Assembly (NCBI GenBank): GCA_000320545.1
Contig: ADNK01002276.1
Span: 1 to 21,722, forward strand
Source: Bigelowiella natans CCMP2755
Taxonomy: Eukaryota; Cercozoa; Chlorarachniophyceae
Length of the DNA: 21,722 nucleotides
Direction of reading: 5' to 3'
Shown here: piece after piece, positions 1 through 12,479 of the stretch
How the letters are laid out: every line of letters begins with the position of its first letter
Numbering within the stretch: position 1 is the stretch's first letter
Position numbers and translations under genes: made by a program
The notes under the pieces: model-generated
Database searches by the model: none
What the model saw: only the letters and a program-made list of their open reading frames with translations
Told to the model about the DNA's origin: nothing

Positions 1-30
1 ACCCAGGCCTAGATCTTGTCAAAATGAGAA

Positions 31-31
31 T

Positions 32-89
<58 letters not shown>
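31..89. repeat. compound (CA)n(TA)n microsatellite
   Basis: An uninterrupted CA run passes directly into a TA run of about 40 bases. The same CA-then-TA order recurs at 11333-11406. Confidence 0.95.
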
Positions 90-92
<3 letters not shown>

Positions 93-1068
93 TATCTATA
101 TAAACATATACATGGTTATATATTCTACTGATGCGTATCATCTGATGTTAATAATGCCTCTCTGCTCTTCGAGGGCTCGACTGCGCTGTGATTGAAAGCT
201 TTTAACGTTGTTTTGGGGAAAGTTTTAAAACTGATGCTTTGCGCAATCTCGCCAGGTGATTCTAACGGCCCCTTGTCAGGAGCCAAACTCGTAAGATACC
301 CTCAGCGCTCTTGCTAGCTATGTTTCAAGTCGATAACTCGGATAATGTATATGCGTACGCTTGTGTGCGCGCGCGCTTGAGTACAGGAGAGCGCGGTTAC
401 TCTTCGGAGAATCAACGGCTATACATTCTCATCTTGTACAATTCTATGCTCTTTTCGCTGCGACTCTCCCAATCTCAATCTCTTTCTCTCGCTCTCGCTC
501 TCCCCCCCCCCCCACCCGCCCCGTCCCCTTTCTCATTTTTCCCATCGCATATGAAACTCATCTGCAGATACATACATTTGGCCGGTCGGACCGGGAGGCA
601 GGTGTTCTTCTCTTTTACCCTCCTCCTTGTCCTTTGTTGTTTTGGATTTTTTTCGGGTTGTCGATGCCATTGATGATGCGGATGCTGGCAGAGAGCAAAC
701 AACGGCCTTTGGCCTTATTTACCCATCCACCGTTCATTCTTGGTGCTGCTTTTCTGTAGGGTCAAAAAGGCGAAGTGTGGACGCTAGCATACGAGAAGGA
801 GGACATCGAGAATGTACGAGCGTGTGTTGGCCAGTGAGGGATAGAGTTTGCTGATTATGCGAGTTGAATTTGTGCGTTTTGCGTGAGGTTGAGTTATCGC
901 TATGTGCTGTCTGTCGTGGGATATCGCTACGGGGAATAATACACCGTGTTTTCTTTCACCATAACGTGTCAAAGGTCGGGAAGCTAATGTCTTACTTGAG
1001 TCTTGACTTTGAGGAGGTCAGTCTTTTCTACAAACGCAAAACAAAGAGAGGGAAGTTGATATAAGCAT

Positions 1069-1070
<2 letters not shown>

Positions 1071-1106
<36 letters not shown>
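1071..1106. repeat. (GT)n microsatellite
   Basis: Eighteen uninterrupted GT units in non-coding sequence. Confidence 0.95.
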
Positions 1107-1110
<4 letters not shown>

Positions 1111-2214
1111 AGCATCTGATATCGATTTTAGAATCGTGTATTGTTATGTATTGTTATATAGCAATAGTTGTTATAACCCAGCTTTATCATATTATGAAAA
1201 CGCATAGATTCCGCAGCTTGATCTCATGCAGTTTCTCCCAAGCGACAAGCCATAGCTTGCGATTCGGAATGGATTTACAGCTACTCAGCTACATAGGTAA
1301 GTAGGAAACAAAAGAGGAGGCATTGTTGATGAAGTACTCGATCTGGAACATATAAGATGCAGTAATACATGTGCAGAAGCATGTCTACATGACGCGCCAT
1401 GTCTTTCCTTGAAAAGTCTCATTGAACTTGATAGCCATGCATGCGCATGTCTTGCGCAACAGACGCACCTATCTAGCTATATATACATGTGCAATGACAT
1501 GTGCGATGTGGAAGTCAGACACAAGCTATATGCTGTACGAAATGCGCGACATTTCAAACCAAAACAACATGTGTTTATATTTAATTGCATAAAATACATC
1601 GTAGCAGAAACCAACAAATTTGGCATTAACGCTGTAGCCGCGGCGTTGCATAGCTACCTGTACATAAGAATGACCATTCTAGCATTGAACAAATTTAATA
1701 GATGTTGTAGATGTTATCACCCATGCTAGCATGCCTTCCAATACGCAACGTAAAACTGTACGTGTAGTTGCATATATTTTGAGCAATATGCGCATTGGAT
1801 CGAAGACCATGTGAGGCTATTGTCCAACACAGAGTGGCTTTTCTGCTTGCATGACTCGCAACACCACATGCATGCTAGGATGGATGGAACATAACTTTAT
1901 GAATAAGGAGTTACTACTTATGATGATTGGTATGAAGGGCTGCACAATCAATCGAGCAAACTGATGGCGACCATGCGGAGCTTTGTTCCAATCAACATTT
2001 GCCCTTCTTACTTCTCAATTTATCATTATTAGCTGACAATTTCCTTTTTTTACTTTTAGACTCGCCGTGCTTTAAACTGCTATTCTTTTTCTTCTTTTTC
2101 TGCTCCTTTTCCCCCGCCTGTTTCTTCGTCTTCTTCTTCTTCTTCTTTTTCAAAAGATGTACGACACACCTAACCAAGGTATGAATTAAAAAAGTAAAAA
2201 ACAGCAATACGGCA

Positions 2215-3235
2215 TCAGTTTTTCCATATCATTTCGTAAGTTTGTGTCAGAATATCCCCCCCTCCCTGACACGTGCCATGACTCACAAAGTGAAGAAAAC
2301 AGACAAAGTGAATCTGAATAAATGGTTAAACCGAATATACCCACTTCCGTATTCAACACAAGTCTAGCCCCTCTTGCTCCCCCCCCCCCTCCCCAATCCC
2401 CCCCTCCCTCTCCTCACCCGCTTCGTTGGTAGTCCTCGTGAAGATTCATACTCGGCACAATCGAGACTTTGAACCCGCGCCTGCAGTAGCGTTAGGTATT
2501 ATGCACAAACCGCATTAAAAATTGAAAAAAAAAACAGGTGGCTAGACCTTTTCATCTCCTCGAAATAGACATTCGTCGTATCGTGAACGCCGGGGGCGGC
2601 TCCTTGTCCGTGGGCTGATATGCACGGACAAAAATCGACGAGACTCAGCAAATCCCAAATACGCATCGGTCGCCGGGTGCAACGCCACTGGGTAGATAGC
2701 GTACATATGATGGAATAGCGAAATTCCGGGAGGAGAGACTTTCCAATAAATAACTACAAGGTTGTGTTAATACTCGTCGTCGTTGCACGCACCTAAGACG
2801 ATCAGCGTGTTCTTCCTACATATCATGTCGCACACGTGCGCGAACGCCTCGAAAACCTATTTTGGCCATCCAAAAGCTCATTACAATACCAAAACATCAA
2901 AGTCACGAGATAGCAGCATGAAAGCCACGCGGAATCATCATCGATTCCAAAGGCGTGTTGGGTTGGCAGGTCAATGGTCCCGGTTGCACTCGCACTTGAT
3001 TGTTGTGCGTTACCGAAGAATCCGCACCGTAGAGTACTCCGCTTCCCATGAGCAACCTGACTCGCCTAATGGTTACGCAAGCAAAAAAATGCAAATGTGA
3101 GGTGCGCTCGTGTTGTATTTGTAAAAACAGTAAGAATCACTTTCGATACCCATTCTTCGGACGTCTATGTAGCGGGGCTGCATACGCATTGTGTGTGGGC
3201 AGGTCAACAACGAAAAATGCTATCGTCTGCGGCAT
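2215..3235 (-). CDS. tentative six-exon gene, unknown function
   Basis: I do not recognise this protein. Six minus-strand exons join in phase: 3150-3235 (or ending at 3186), 2907-3065, 2793-2815, 2548-2753, 2418-2480 and 2215-2265. Translation starts at the ATG at 3235 (MPQTIAFFVVDLPTHN) and ends at TGA 2217-2215 (ILTQTYEMIWKN). The product is about 184 to 195 residues. Most acceptors are good (CATTAG, TGTAG, CTGCAG, GTCAG), and the exons read as ordinary protein, for example IYWKVSPPGISLF and ALHPATDAYLGFAESRRF. Two donors (GTGACT, GTCTAG) are weak. The start lies about 110 bases past the stop of the methyltransferase gene, on the same strand. The exons could be mis-joined, or the start could be further upstream. 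Confidence 0.35.
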
Positions 3236-3348
3236 CGCTCGAGAGCTATGAAAGCTCCGGGAAAGACTTTTTATATATATTATGTTTGTATTCTCGCTTT
3301 GTTCTTAACTGGTCCTCAGTGATGCAAAGAGCCTTCCTCAGCATCTTC

Positions 3349-3911
3349 CTATACATTTGCAATAAAATCCCTGGTCAGCGACGGGTCGATAGCTAGATCT
3401 ATCTTGTCGGCAGGGGGAGGGAAGGGTTTGGGGGGGGGACGAAGGACACGTAAAACGGAACAATGCGAGAAATACGCTTGAAACAACGATAATGATCCAA
3501 ATCAGAGGACTAGGATGCAGTATGGCACGCGGTTAAGTATTTTATTCCGAACGAGAATGATTCGTTTCTCTTCTTCGCTACTCTTCCGCGTGGTTTTTCA
3601 CACACGTGAAAATTGCGCCTTCGCTAGTAATATCGGGTTGCCCTGCAGTTCGCACGTCGGAGTACCACCCCCTCTTTCTGGGTGCTCTCCTTGCAGAAAG
3701 CTCGCATTGGGGATTGATGCGGTTGGGCGTTAAGAAGAAGAGAAAGCAACACGAAGTACCTCTTCACAGAAGCATCCCATACTAGCTTGTGTACCTGCAA
3801 TTTATAGCAAACACACCCGCCGTGCGGAGTGAGTCAAATGTTCGATGTATTCTCGTGAACGCTTCAACTGGCAATATTGCAGTTTCCTTCTCTTTTACTC
3901 TCTCTCCCTCT

Positions 3912-3968
<57 letters not shown>

Positions 3969-4428
3969 TCTTTCTCTTTCGCTCAAGAGTGCTTTCCTCA
4001 TGTGAGCTCCGTTGTGCAGCCATCTGCACCTGGAACCTCACGAAACGATAATCGTGACAGATCACGATGAATTTACGAGGTATCATAAAACAATAATGGC
4101 AATAAATAACGACAATATTTGGCACCAATTATATGACTATTCTTCTCCACTTCAGCGTAACATGTAGTCTGTTTTTCACTCTTCTCACCGTTACGCGTTT
4201 CGTATCGTCGGGGAAGTTGGTCCTTACGTTCTCTTCCAAAAGCTTAAGAACAACATCGTCTCCATCCGATGCCTTCATTGATACACCAAGATTTGCAGCG
4301 ACGATTGAAGGGAGGCCTGGCGATGTGGGGGGGGAAAGAGAAGAGTGGAATTAAACATTCTAGTGAAACTGCAAATTCTCCCCTTCTCACATGTCCCCTT
4401 CTCGCTTCGCAAAAAAATATCATCTTTA

Positions 4429-4507
<79 letters not shown>

Positions 4508-5334
4508 GAGGGAGAGACCGAGGGAAAATGATTTTTTTTACATTTATGTATATTATATGTGTATCTGTGTGTGTGTATGTGTGTACTGTAGTACTGTATA
4601 TTACATATCTTAATATGTGTAGCCTAGATCGCGGCGATGAAGCAAGTAAACAGTGTGCAGCTGTGTTGATAGTTTTTGTTCTTATAAAAACAGCCTATGG
4701 CAGCATCTTCATGTTATCACCTAGACCAGCTCCAAGCTCCACCCCCACCCTCCCCTTCCTGAGTATACGACAGCGAGGCAGAAGAAGTAGAAGAAAAAGA
4801 AGAAGAAAAAGAAGAAGAAGTAGTAGCAAAAAATACTGTAACAAGCATTGGATGACCTAACTTCGTTATTCCACCAAAGACTTACCAGACTATGGATATC
4901 AATTCAACGAGAACACGCCACGCACTTAGGCATTAAGGCATGTGAAAAAATACTGACATTCCCTTCGCCCTCTCTGTTTCCTCCTCAATGAGTAACCCGG
5001 ATATTGCATTTCTATACCACCAAGATTGCTTCTCTGCCGGTGATTGACTCGACGAATTCTCTCCCCGCGTGGCCTTCTTCCCGGATTTCTTCTTCTTGGA
5101 CAAAAGCTGCAAGCAATGCCTCGGCGAGTGCCTTCGCAGCGCACAAAATTCGGAAGCTCGTTAGGCCCAAAACATCCGCCACAGACTCGACGAAACGAAA
5201 CTACCTTGTCAGGAAGTCGGCAAGAACGAAACTTGCGTCCCACATTGCCGTACCTATAGCAAAAGGTTTCAAGCCGCCTTGCACACCCTTCACAAGGTGT
5301 TTTAACGATCGATCGATATCCTCTCGATAGCCCT
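3349..5334 (-). CDS. last exons: METTL21/Methyltransf_16-like methyltransferase domain
   Basis: Exons: 5205-5334, 4886-4924, 4721-4758, 4189-4316, 3795-3867 (or from 3886), 3604-3700, 3450-3509 and 3349-3402. The first has AIGTAMWDASFVLADFL, the usual helix before the SAM site. The next two give KGRVGVELGAGLG, which is motif I (VELGAGxG). Exon 4189-4316 gives GLPSIVAANLGVSMKASDGD followed by VVLKLLEENVRTNF, the acidic loop and the LLxxNVxxN helix of this family. Later exons give HRTFDSLRTAGVF, GNPILLAKAQFSR and the end DPSLTRDFIANV. The enzyme would transfer a methyl group from SAM; the substrate is unknown. The join between 4189 and 3886 is not solved: the frame also stays open from 4189 down to about 4152 (LHVTLKW). 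The methyltransferase call itself is strong. Confidence 0.7.
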
Positions 5335-6471
5335 CTCGCCACCCACCCACCCCCGTTTTCAAAGACACGAACTCATGTGCGAATGCCGTGTTTGCTCCGT
5401 GTAGACTCACCAGTATTTTGCAGCTTTCGGCCGCCTCCAGGGATAGAGCTCAAACCGACGCATATCTCTAATGTGTTTGTGTAGCGAGCAGCAGCAAGCG
5501 ACAAGTCGATTGCAAGTGTAAGCATAATGGGGTCTGCGTGGTGTGTGATGGACGCAAAGCGTTTCTATTCGAATAACTTACCGCGTTCGTCCTCAGCGCT
5601 CTTGAAGCTAAAGGAGAGTTCTCTCTATGTTGTTAGAGGAGAAATACTGTCACTTTTAAGTGCTGAAATTGCATATCGTGCAGTGTTTCATGTTTCCTCT
5701 CGCATTGCATGTACACGCGCGGTGATGTTGTGTTGTTGTAGTGCCCCCGGGATGCGCCCATACCTGCGAGAAAGCCAAGGCGTCCAACTCCTCGTTCTGA
5801 AGTCATAAAAATCAGCAACAGTGATAGAATTTTTACCGTTATTGTTTTCTTTTTTTTCTTTTTTTCCTTAAAATTTAAATGCATCGGGCGTTTCTCTCAT
5901 CGTTAGCCCTAGATCAGGCAGGTTTTTCGCGCATTAGATATTTGGCTATTACGTGTGTGTTAGTTCGGGACATCGACCAAAGAAACTTGCTACATTCCTA
6001 TAAACAAGGGAAAGACACATACGGATGATTGAGGACTCACAATTCCTTTTAAAAAAGGACGATTGATCCTCTCCGACGAAGGAGAAGAACCTGTAAGAAA
6101 AAGTCATCGAGCGCATAACTATCACGGTTAGCAATTACACCTGTGCATTTAACGCATGGAGAATCTTCACTCCCCGAGCTGCAATGCTATCCATTAGCCC
6201 TCTCCTATTCAGCAAGAAGAGTAGTCAAATTCACATGTTTGCGAGCGGCGAATATCAGCACCAAAACAGCTTAAGGGCACATATTATAAAAAGGAATCTG
6301 TTTGTTTTCTCCATATGAAGGTGTATAGGCTTCGTACAACTCACATAAACCACCTCGCTCGCCCTCCGTAGATGGTTGCAAACGCCCAGGAGACATTGAC
6401 AAGGTCATGCGAGTCGAATTGCACACACCTTGCGGCAACGATGAAATAACCGAAAGACAGTGAGAGCCACG

Positions 6472-6502
<31 letters not shown>

Positions 6503-6559
6503 ACTTACACACTTACACGCAAATATAAATTTAAATACGTGTGTGTGTATAACTCTTCC

Positions 6560-6590
<31 letters not shown>

Positions 6591-7156
6591 TCTCTCTCTG
6601 TGTATGTGTATAATTGTGTGTGAGTGTGGGTGCTAAAATCCGTTAGCAATTATATACAATATCTCCATGATTTCCAAGCTACCCCTATCCATCACCCCCC
6701 CTGCATTCCACACCAGAGAAACCATGCATTACCTATTTTCTACTTCATCGGCCACGAATTCCTATCGCGGCATAGTAAGAAAGAACCGATGCGATGTCAA
6801 AACGCGAAAATACGCTCCGAAATAAGAAGTCAACTCGATGCGAATTTATCATCCGACAAGTAATGTGCTGTAGGATATCGCTTGTTATGCGAGACCAGAG
6901 TTTTCTACCATTCTCTAATAGAGTACCTGTATTTGAGCGTGCTTCATACGCAACTTCGCTAGTGACCATATGAGGTTTGCCATGTGCTATTCCACGAAGG
7001 CGTTGCGTTAAAATCGAATCGAGTGCGCGCTCGCGTGTTTGTATGCGTGCGCGTGTATGTGTGGTGTGTAAGGGGGGGGGGCGGGGGGGAGATGGGGTAT
7101 CGATGCGTGTTGCTTTGATCTGTGTTGAAGTTTGACATATTCCCACCACAAAGAGC

Positions 7157-7200
<44 letters not shown>

Positions 7201-7646
7201 AATAAGAAAACTAAAGAGATAGTGTCCTTCTCAACTCATGCACATAGGAAAAACCTACGTGGAAAGAGAAAGCGTACAGTGCACAACAAACCTTGGTACT
7301 AACACCGATCTGATTTCTTCCTTGTGCGAGAAGAATAGCCAGTGCTCGGCCCATGCAATTTCGAATCTTGCAACGATAATGTACGTGATGAAGGCGTGCA
7401 CAGCAAAGGTGAGGAGGTGGGAGTATGGGCGTTTCTCATCGCTGAAACAGCGACTATCAATTGGGAGAAAACGATGCTATTTTATCAAGTAATGACATTC
7501 ATTTTCTAAAAATATGTCTCCTGACTTACGTCTGCACGCTAACAAGTTTCCATAAATGTCTATGCTATGCTATCCGCAAGATTTTTTATTTCCAATGGCA
7601 CGTGGATGGTGTATGTGTGTGTTGGGGGGGGGGGGGGGGCGGGGAT

Positions 7647-7693
<47 letters not shown>

Positions 7694-10600
7694 GTGTGTG
7701 AGGCAGCAGCATCACCAGCGCTTTCTTCTGAATCCCCAGCCTTTAAAACAAAAACAATTTAAAAGAATTTAAGACCCTTCTATGTGCGTGGGCTGGACGC
7801 ATGAATGTGTGAGTTGTGCGCGCGCGCATGTGTGTGTGTGTATGTGTGCTTTACTGAGTTTCTTCAGTTTACACGTATCAACACCTTGCCGCAGCCCAAG
7901 CAAAATTGGAGACATCTAGCAGTGAGAGGCCAGAAATCTTGTCTTCCCTACCCATTTGCGTTGCATGATATGGTAGAACACCACAGAAAAAAAAAAAGCG
8001 ATTGCGCATCGATTCATGACTCGTGTTTAAAATGAAGACCAGGAACGTCGCAAGTAGAGTTGTTCTATGCTATCGCTTCATAACCGGATGTATTGAAGAC
8101 AAATTGACAGATTTTTACGTTGTGCGTTTACTAGCTGTCCTACCTTAACGCCTCGGTGAGTGCGTCCACGGTTTTCTCCTCGCGCTGTTGTTGTGCAGTA
8201 TGATCGTGTGTGGAGGCGAAGAATAAGAAAAAGAAGACGATGACAGAACGCGTTGAAACGCGATCGCAATCCTCGCGAAGAATGGCAACTCCTCTTCCTC
8301 CCGTTTTTTGAATTTTGGGGAAATAATTTTTCGCAACAGTGAAGGCAAGGTCACATGATTGCATTGGTGCTGCTGTACCAAATTTCTCCTCGCCAGCGCC
8401 CACAGCGACATTACTATTTGGGAGCCAGAGAACCCTGCGCACGGGTAGAATGATACGGCATTGAAACTTGACACATCTCCAAGACTATCGATGCAACTAA
8501 CAGATATCGATCTGCCAATCTCCGTGTATTCGTGTATTCTTACCATGGATATCTATGATAGGGAGGATTTCGCGCATTATCACTTCCCCCCCTGCAACGT
8601 CCTGCCGTATGGTATTGGGTGTTATTAGACGGCGGAGGGGGGGGGGGGGGGATCGGACAGTTGGAGCGAAAAGGCCTTACATGAGCATGAGACCAGAGCA
8701 GAGACGTCAGCTCTCTTGAGTTGAACGTCTTTAGTTTCGAGAGCACCAGCTCATCGAGCCATCTTGCATATGCGGGAGAGTTTGGCATGGATTAGACGGA
8801 AACGTGCGATAAGAACATGGTGCGAAAAGGGGGGCTCTTACTGGAGATGTCGCTTAAATCTTGAATCCTGAGTCTGCAAATGAAATGCATGGGCTTCTTT
8901 TAGTAAAATCCATATAATACATACACAGCACGGAAAAAGGGCAAAGTCCCATCGGAGACGTTTTGAAAGCACGATCGCAATTCCAGGCAAGGTCCAACGA
9001 CAAGCACACTATAGTTTCTACTCCGCAAGCTCTTAAAGGTTGCGTGGAGCGAAATGTATTACGCACATTCTCAGAGAGCTTCGTGCGCGCCCAGGCAATA
9101 TTCGCTACTTGCTGGATTATCGAGTTGGTAGAGGCGCAATACAGGAGCAAACTTTGGTCAAAATATCGAGGCAAAGGGACAGGACGGGGAGTGGGAAATA
9201 TGTCTGTTTTTCCGACTAAAACACGAACTCACCTGTGACGTCAGTTTACTTCGTTCATAAGCGTTTGCCTAATCGATAGGTGTGGGTTTGTTTGGGAATG
9301 CTTAAGTGCTGATGTTCGTGTAGATCTATGCTGAGGCAGACATCCCTCAGTTAGCAAAATCGATCTTCATTGTAAAACAGCCTCCCCCCCCTTCGCTCTA
9401 TTTTGATTATATTGACCACGGTCGCTATTCTCTCCATTTTGCCACCGATTCTGCATGGCGTGAAACTATTTTGAGCCGGTATTTACTTATTTAATTACCC
9501 CGAAATGTGTGAGGATAGCATCCGTTATAGACGCTAACAGCGGGCCTGTTTGCTTTTGCTTCCCAGTCTTTATCTCTGGATAGAACGAACAATTCGGATT
9601 ACACAAGGCATTGGTGTCTACGACGTCACTCGCACACTATTGCTACTTCAATAAATGAAGGCGCATTACCTGAGAGCTTCCCACAAGCCCAGAGCACATT
9701 TGCAAGCTCCTGCAGGTTGCGGAGAGGGATGCGTGGGGGAGATTGAAATGCCATTATAGCAAAGGAAGTAACAATACTCTTTGAAACTATTCTCTCGAGC
9801 ACATATATTATGTGTGCTTCGATAAGTCTTCTTTACATGCGATACGCGCTCACACGCATACACACACACACGCGCGCGCGCGCATATAGTCAGCATACCA
9901 GCTTTATATGTAGAATTGCGGGATTAAGTTCAGATGACCTGGGTATTGAAGCTCATTCTCGCTTTCCCCTTGACTCGCTTCTCCGCACCATGCAGCAGCT
10001 GCCAAGCAATCTGGTCGAGGGGCACGAGGACAAAAAGAACCACGACGCAAAACAGAGCATCACTTTCTGGTTTCATCACCTCCAGCAGCTGCTAAAGCGC
10101 GCCGCGCATGTTGTCATATTCGAACACGACTCATATTCGCAAATCAAGAGACGCGCGCAAACATACATGCACACAAACACAAGCAGGGATACACGACACG
10201 CTCTGTGTTGGCAGTGTAACTACCTTCCTTGAGAGTGGATCGGCGAGGGAAGAAGACATCTTTGCAATTGCCCAGATTGAATTGGAGAGGCCCTGGCAGC
10301 GACATAAAGCCCAGGCAAAAGCAACAACAACAATAACAAGAATGCCGATTGCGTGAATACCGACTTCACAACCACGGGCATTGATGCGTCGCAGAACGGT
10401 CTAGTTTATTGGTTTTCTCTCTTCTGTGCGGAACAGAAGCTTGAGAGAAACTTCAGCCAATCATATATATATTACGATAAAATCACGCGAAAGATAATGA
10501 AGTGAATTGGGCGAATGAAATGGCGAAAGCAACCTGAGCTGTCAGCTCCGCGACGAATATATCGGTCATACTTTCGTCCAAAATTGCCAGGAAGCTATCA

Positions 10601-11335
10601 TGATAAGGTGGTATTTTTAAGCAAAGTCTCTGCCCTCTATCACGCACTCTTTCCTTCCTCCTTCCCCGCCTACATCCTCTCTTATAATTCTGCGATTTCT
10701 CTTTCATTCCCGTTTCTTTTCTTCTCAAGACGTCACCGGTCTACGCGTGGCCATATCGAGTCCTCTGCATCGTGACTGCCGCTTTGCTTTATCGTCGAGG
10801 TGGACGTGCTTCTTCTAGTTATACTGTCCTACTCGATAAGCGTGTACGAGAATCAAGGCGTGATGGTGATGAAGAAATCTCGAAAACACAGGGATTCGAA
10901 GGGGGTACCCCGGCTATGCGGCCAAGAGCCCAGAGAAGATTTGAAACCTAGCACACACCAGGAACGGTGGGAGGGGGGGGGGGGGGAGAAGGTTTTCGAA
11001 TCGAAGAGAATGGTAGTATAGAGATTGCTATAGTCGCGTAACATAGTAAAATAACACCTCTACGGTGTGAGTCACTGATTCTAGGCATTTTTCAATCAAT
11101 AATGCTAAACAAATGTCGCGTTTCTGGCGGAGGATAACGACGGATAGAGCGAGGCCAATCATTGCTATATTTTATCATGAGAGCAATGCGAGCCTTCAGT
11201 GTGCTACTGCGACCTGACCTCCTGATGCTTAAACTCCCTCGTTCGCAAGTGAGCAATCTTTTCGGATGTAATCATTAGCGATGATACCGATTCGAATGCT
11301 GCTAATCTATACTACGGGCATGCGTATGCATTCAC

Positions 11336-11410
<75 letters not shown>

Positions 11411-11415
11411 GAGAA

Positions 11416-11461
<46 letters not shown>

Positions 11462-12441
11462 GGGTGAAGAGATGCAATTATCCATTATTACACAAGCAAC
11501 TTTTCTGAGCAGCTTACAACTGCTACTAATACAACACCTTCAATAGAGCAGAAACCAACGCCTCTAGATCCTGGTCCTTCTCCCGCTCTACTGACATACC
11601 GATCTTACGCGGCACAATGGCGTACACAACACATTCAAAGAGTCGTGAGCTGATTTGGTATATTGCTACTACTTCTATCATATATGCGTTCTAGAGGATA
11701 CATCTCGTACCCTGGCAACTGCCCAGACAGCGTTAGCGATCTAATCACAAAAACGTGGGATTTAAGAAATAAAAAGGGCGAACTCGAATCCTATGCCTAT
11801 GAATCAGTTTTCAATGCATGATTTCGCCAAGGTAGCCGCATTGACAGGTGATCTACAAATGCAGCTTCAACTCGCGTGCTTCTAGTTCTTAGTCTTGACG
11901 ACGACGACGACCTGCCTCGCCCTGCATGCTGCTGGGTTCTACGATATCCGAAAGGGGGGGGGGGGAGTACATAATGCAAAAGCGACAGGATGCGTTTATT
12001 AGAAAATCAGCCGTGGCGTGGAGAAGGGGTGCCGATAATCGTAATCAATAAAAGGGCCTCCGCGTACCTTTCTCAACTCGGAGAGCGAGCGCATGCATAG
12101 AATCTGCTGTATCGACTGATCATCGCTTGAAGCAGCGCCGTGACTGGGTTTGATTACACTTTCAGAGAATGAGGAAAGGGGAGATGCACGGGAGCCGCCC
12201 CTCTTCGTCTTCGCAATCTTCTGGAGAGCCGTCACACAGTTGACGAGATTTAGTCTTAACGGGAGGGGGGAGGGGCGGGGAGCAAAGACAGAGTAAACAA
12301 AGTTCAGTGGTATGAACAACTACTAGAGTTTGCGTTCTTCATTCAAAACGTACTTGTTTATGTTTGCCTTTACGATGGTGCCAAGCTCCCCAAGCTGTGC
12401 AAAGAAAATAATGTTAGGAATTCTGTGACCTCTGGCAACAG

Positions 12442-12479
<38 letters not shown>

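Larger units (their letters stand above)
1..2214. other. gene-poor, microsatellite-rich stretch
   Basis: I find no coding region here that I can support. Open frames near 311-1064 and 1409-1729 have no recognisable motif and overlap in several frames. The stretch contains a CA-TA microsatellite at 31-89, a GT tract at 1071-1106 and a CTT/TTC-rich tract at about 2070-2155. A patch at about 1330-1900 is rich in the words ACATGT, GCATGC and GCTAGC and resembles the islands further right. The bases just below 2215 would be downstream sequence of the tentative minus-strand gene. Confidence 0.5.

Noticed and set aside
3789-4128. Long frames on both strands rich in SLSLSL or RERERE
   Set aside because: They are translations of the CT/GA microsatellite and carry no other protein signal.
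5205-5334. Reading the AMWDASFVLADFL exon as just another helical repeat
   Set aside because: The following in-phase exons give a clear SAM motif I, so this is better explained as the helix before it in Methyltransf_16 proteins.
5012-5342. A cysteine/arginine-rich 138-codon minus-strand frame
   Set aside because: It is out of phase with the supported exons in the same stretch and shows no zinc-finger spacing.
7461-7772. Plus-strand frames with GGGG and RERERE runs
   Set aside because: They are produced by the poly-G/GA tract inside an intron of the minus-strand gene.
9810-10232. 140-codon plus-strand frame with a protein-like texture
   Set aside because: It is antisense to supported repeat exons (9939-10091, and partly 10224-10292); the minus strand has the motif and splice sites.
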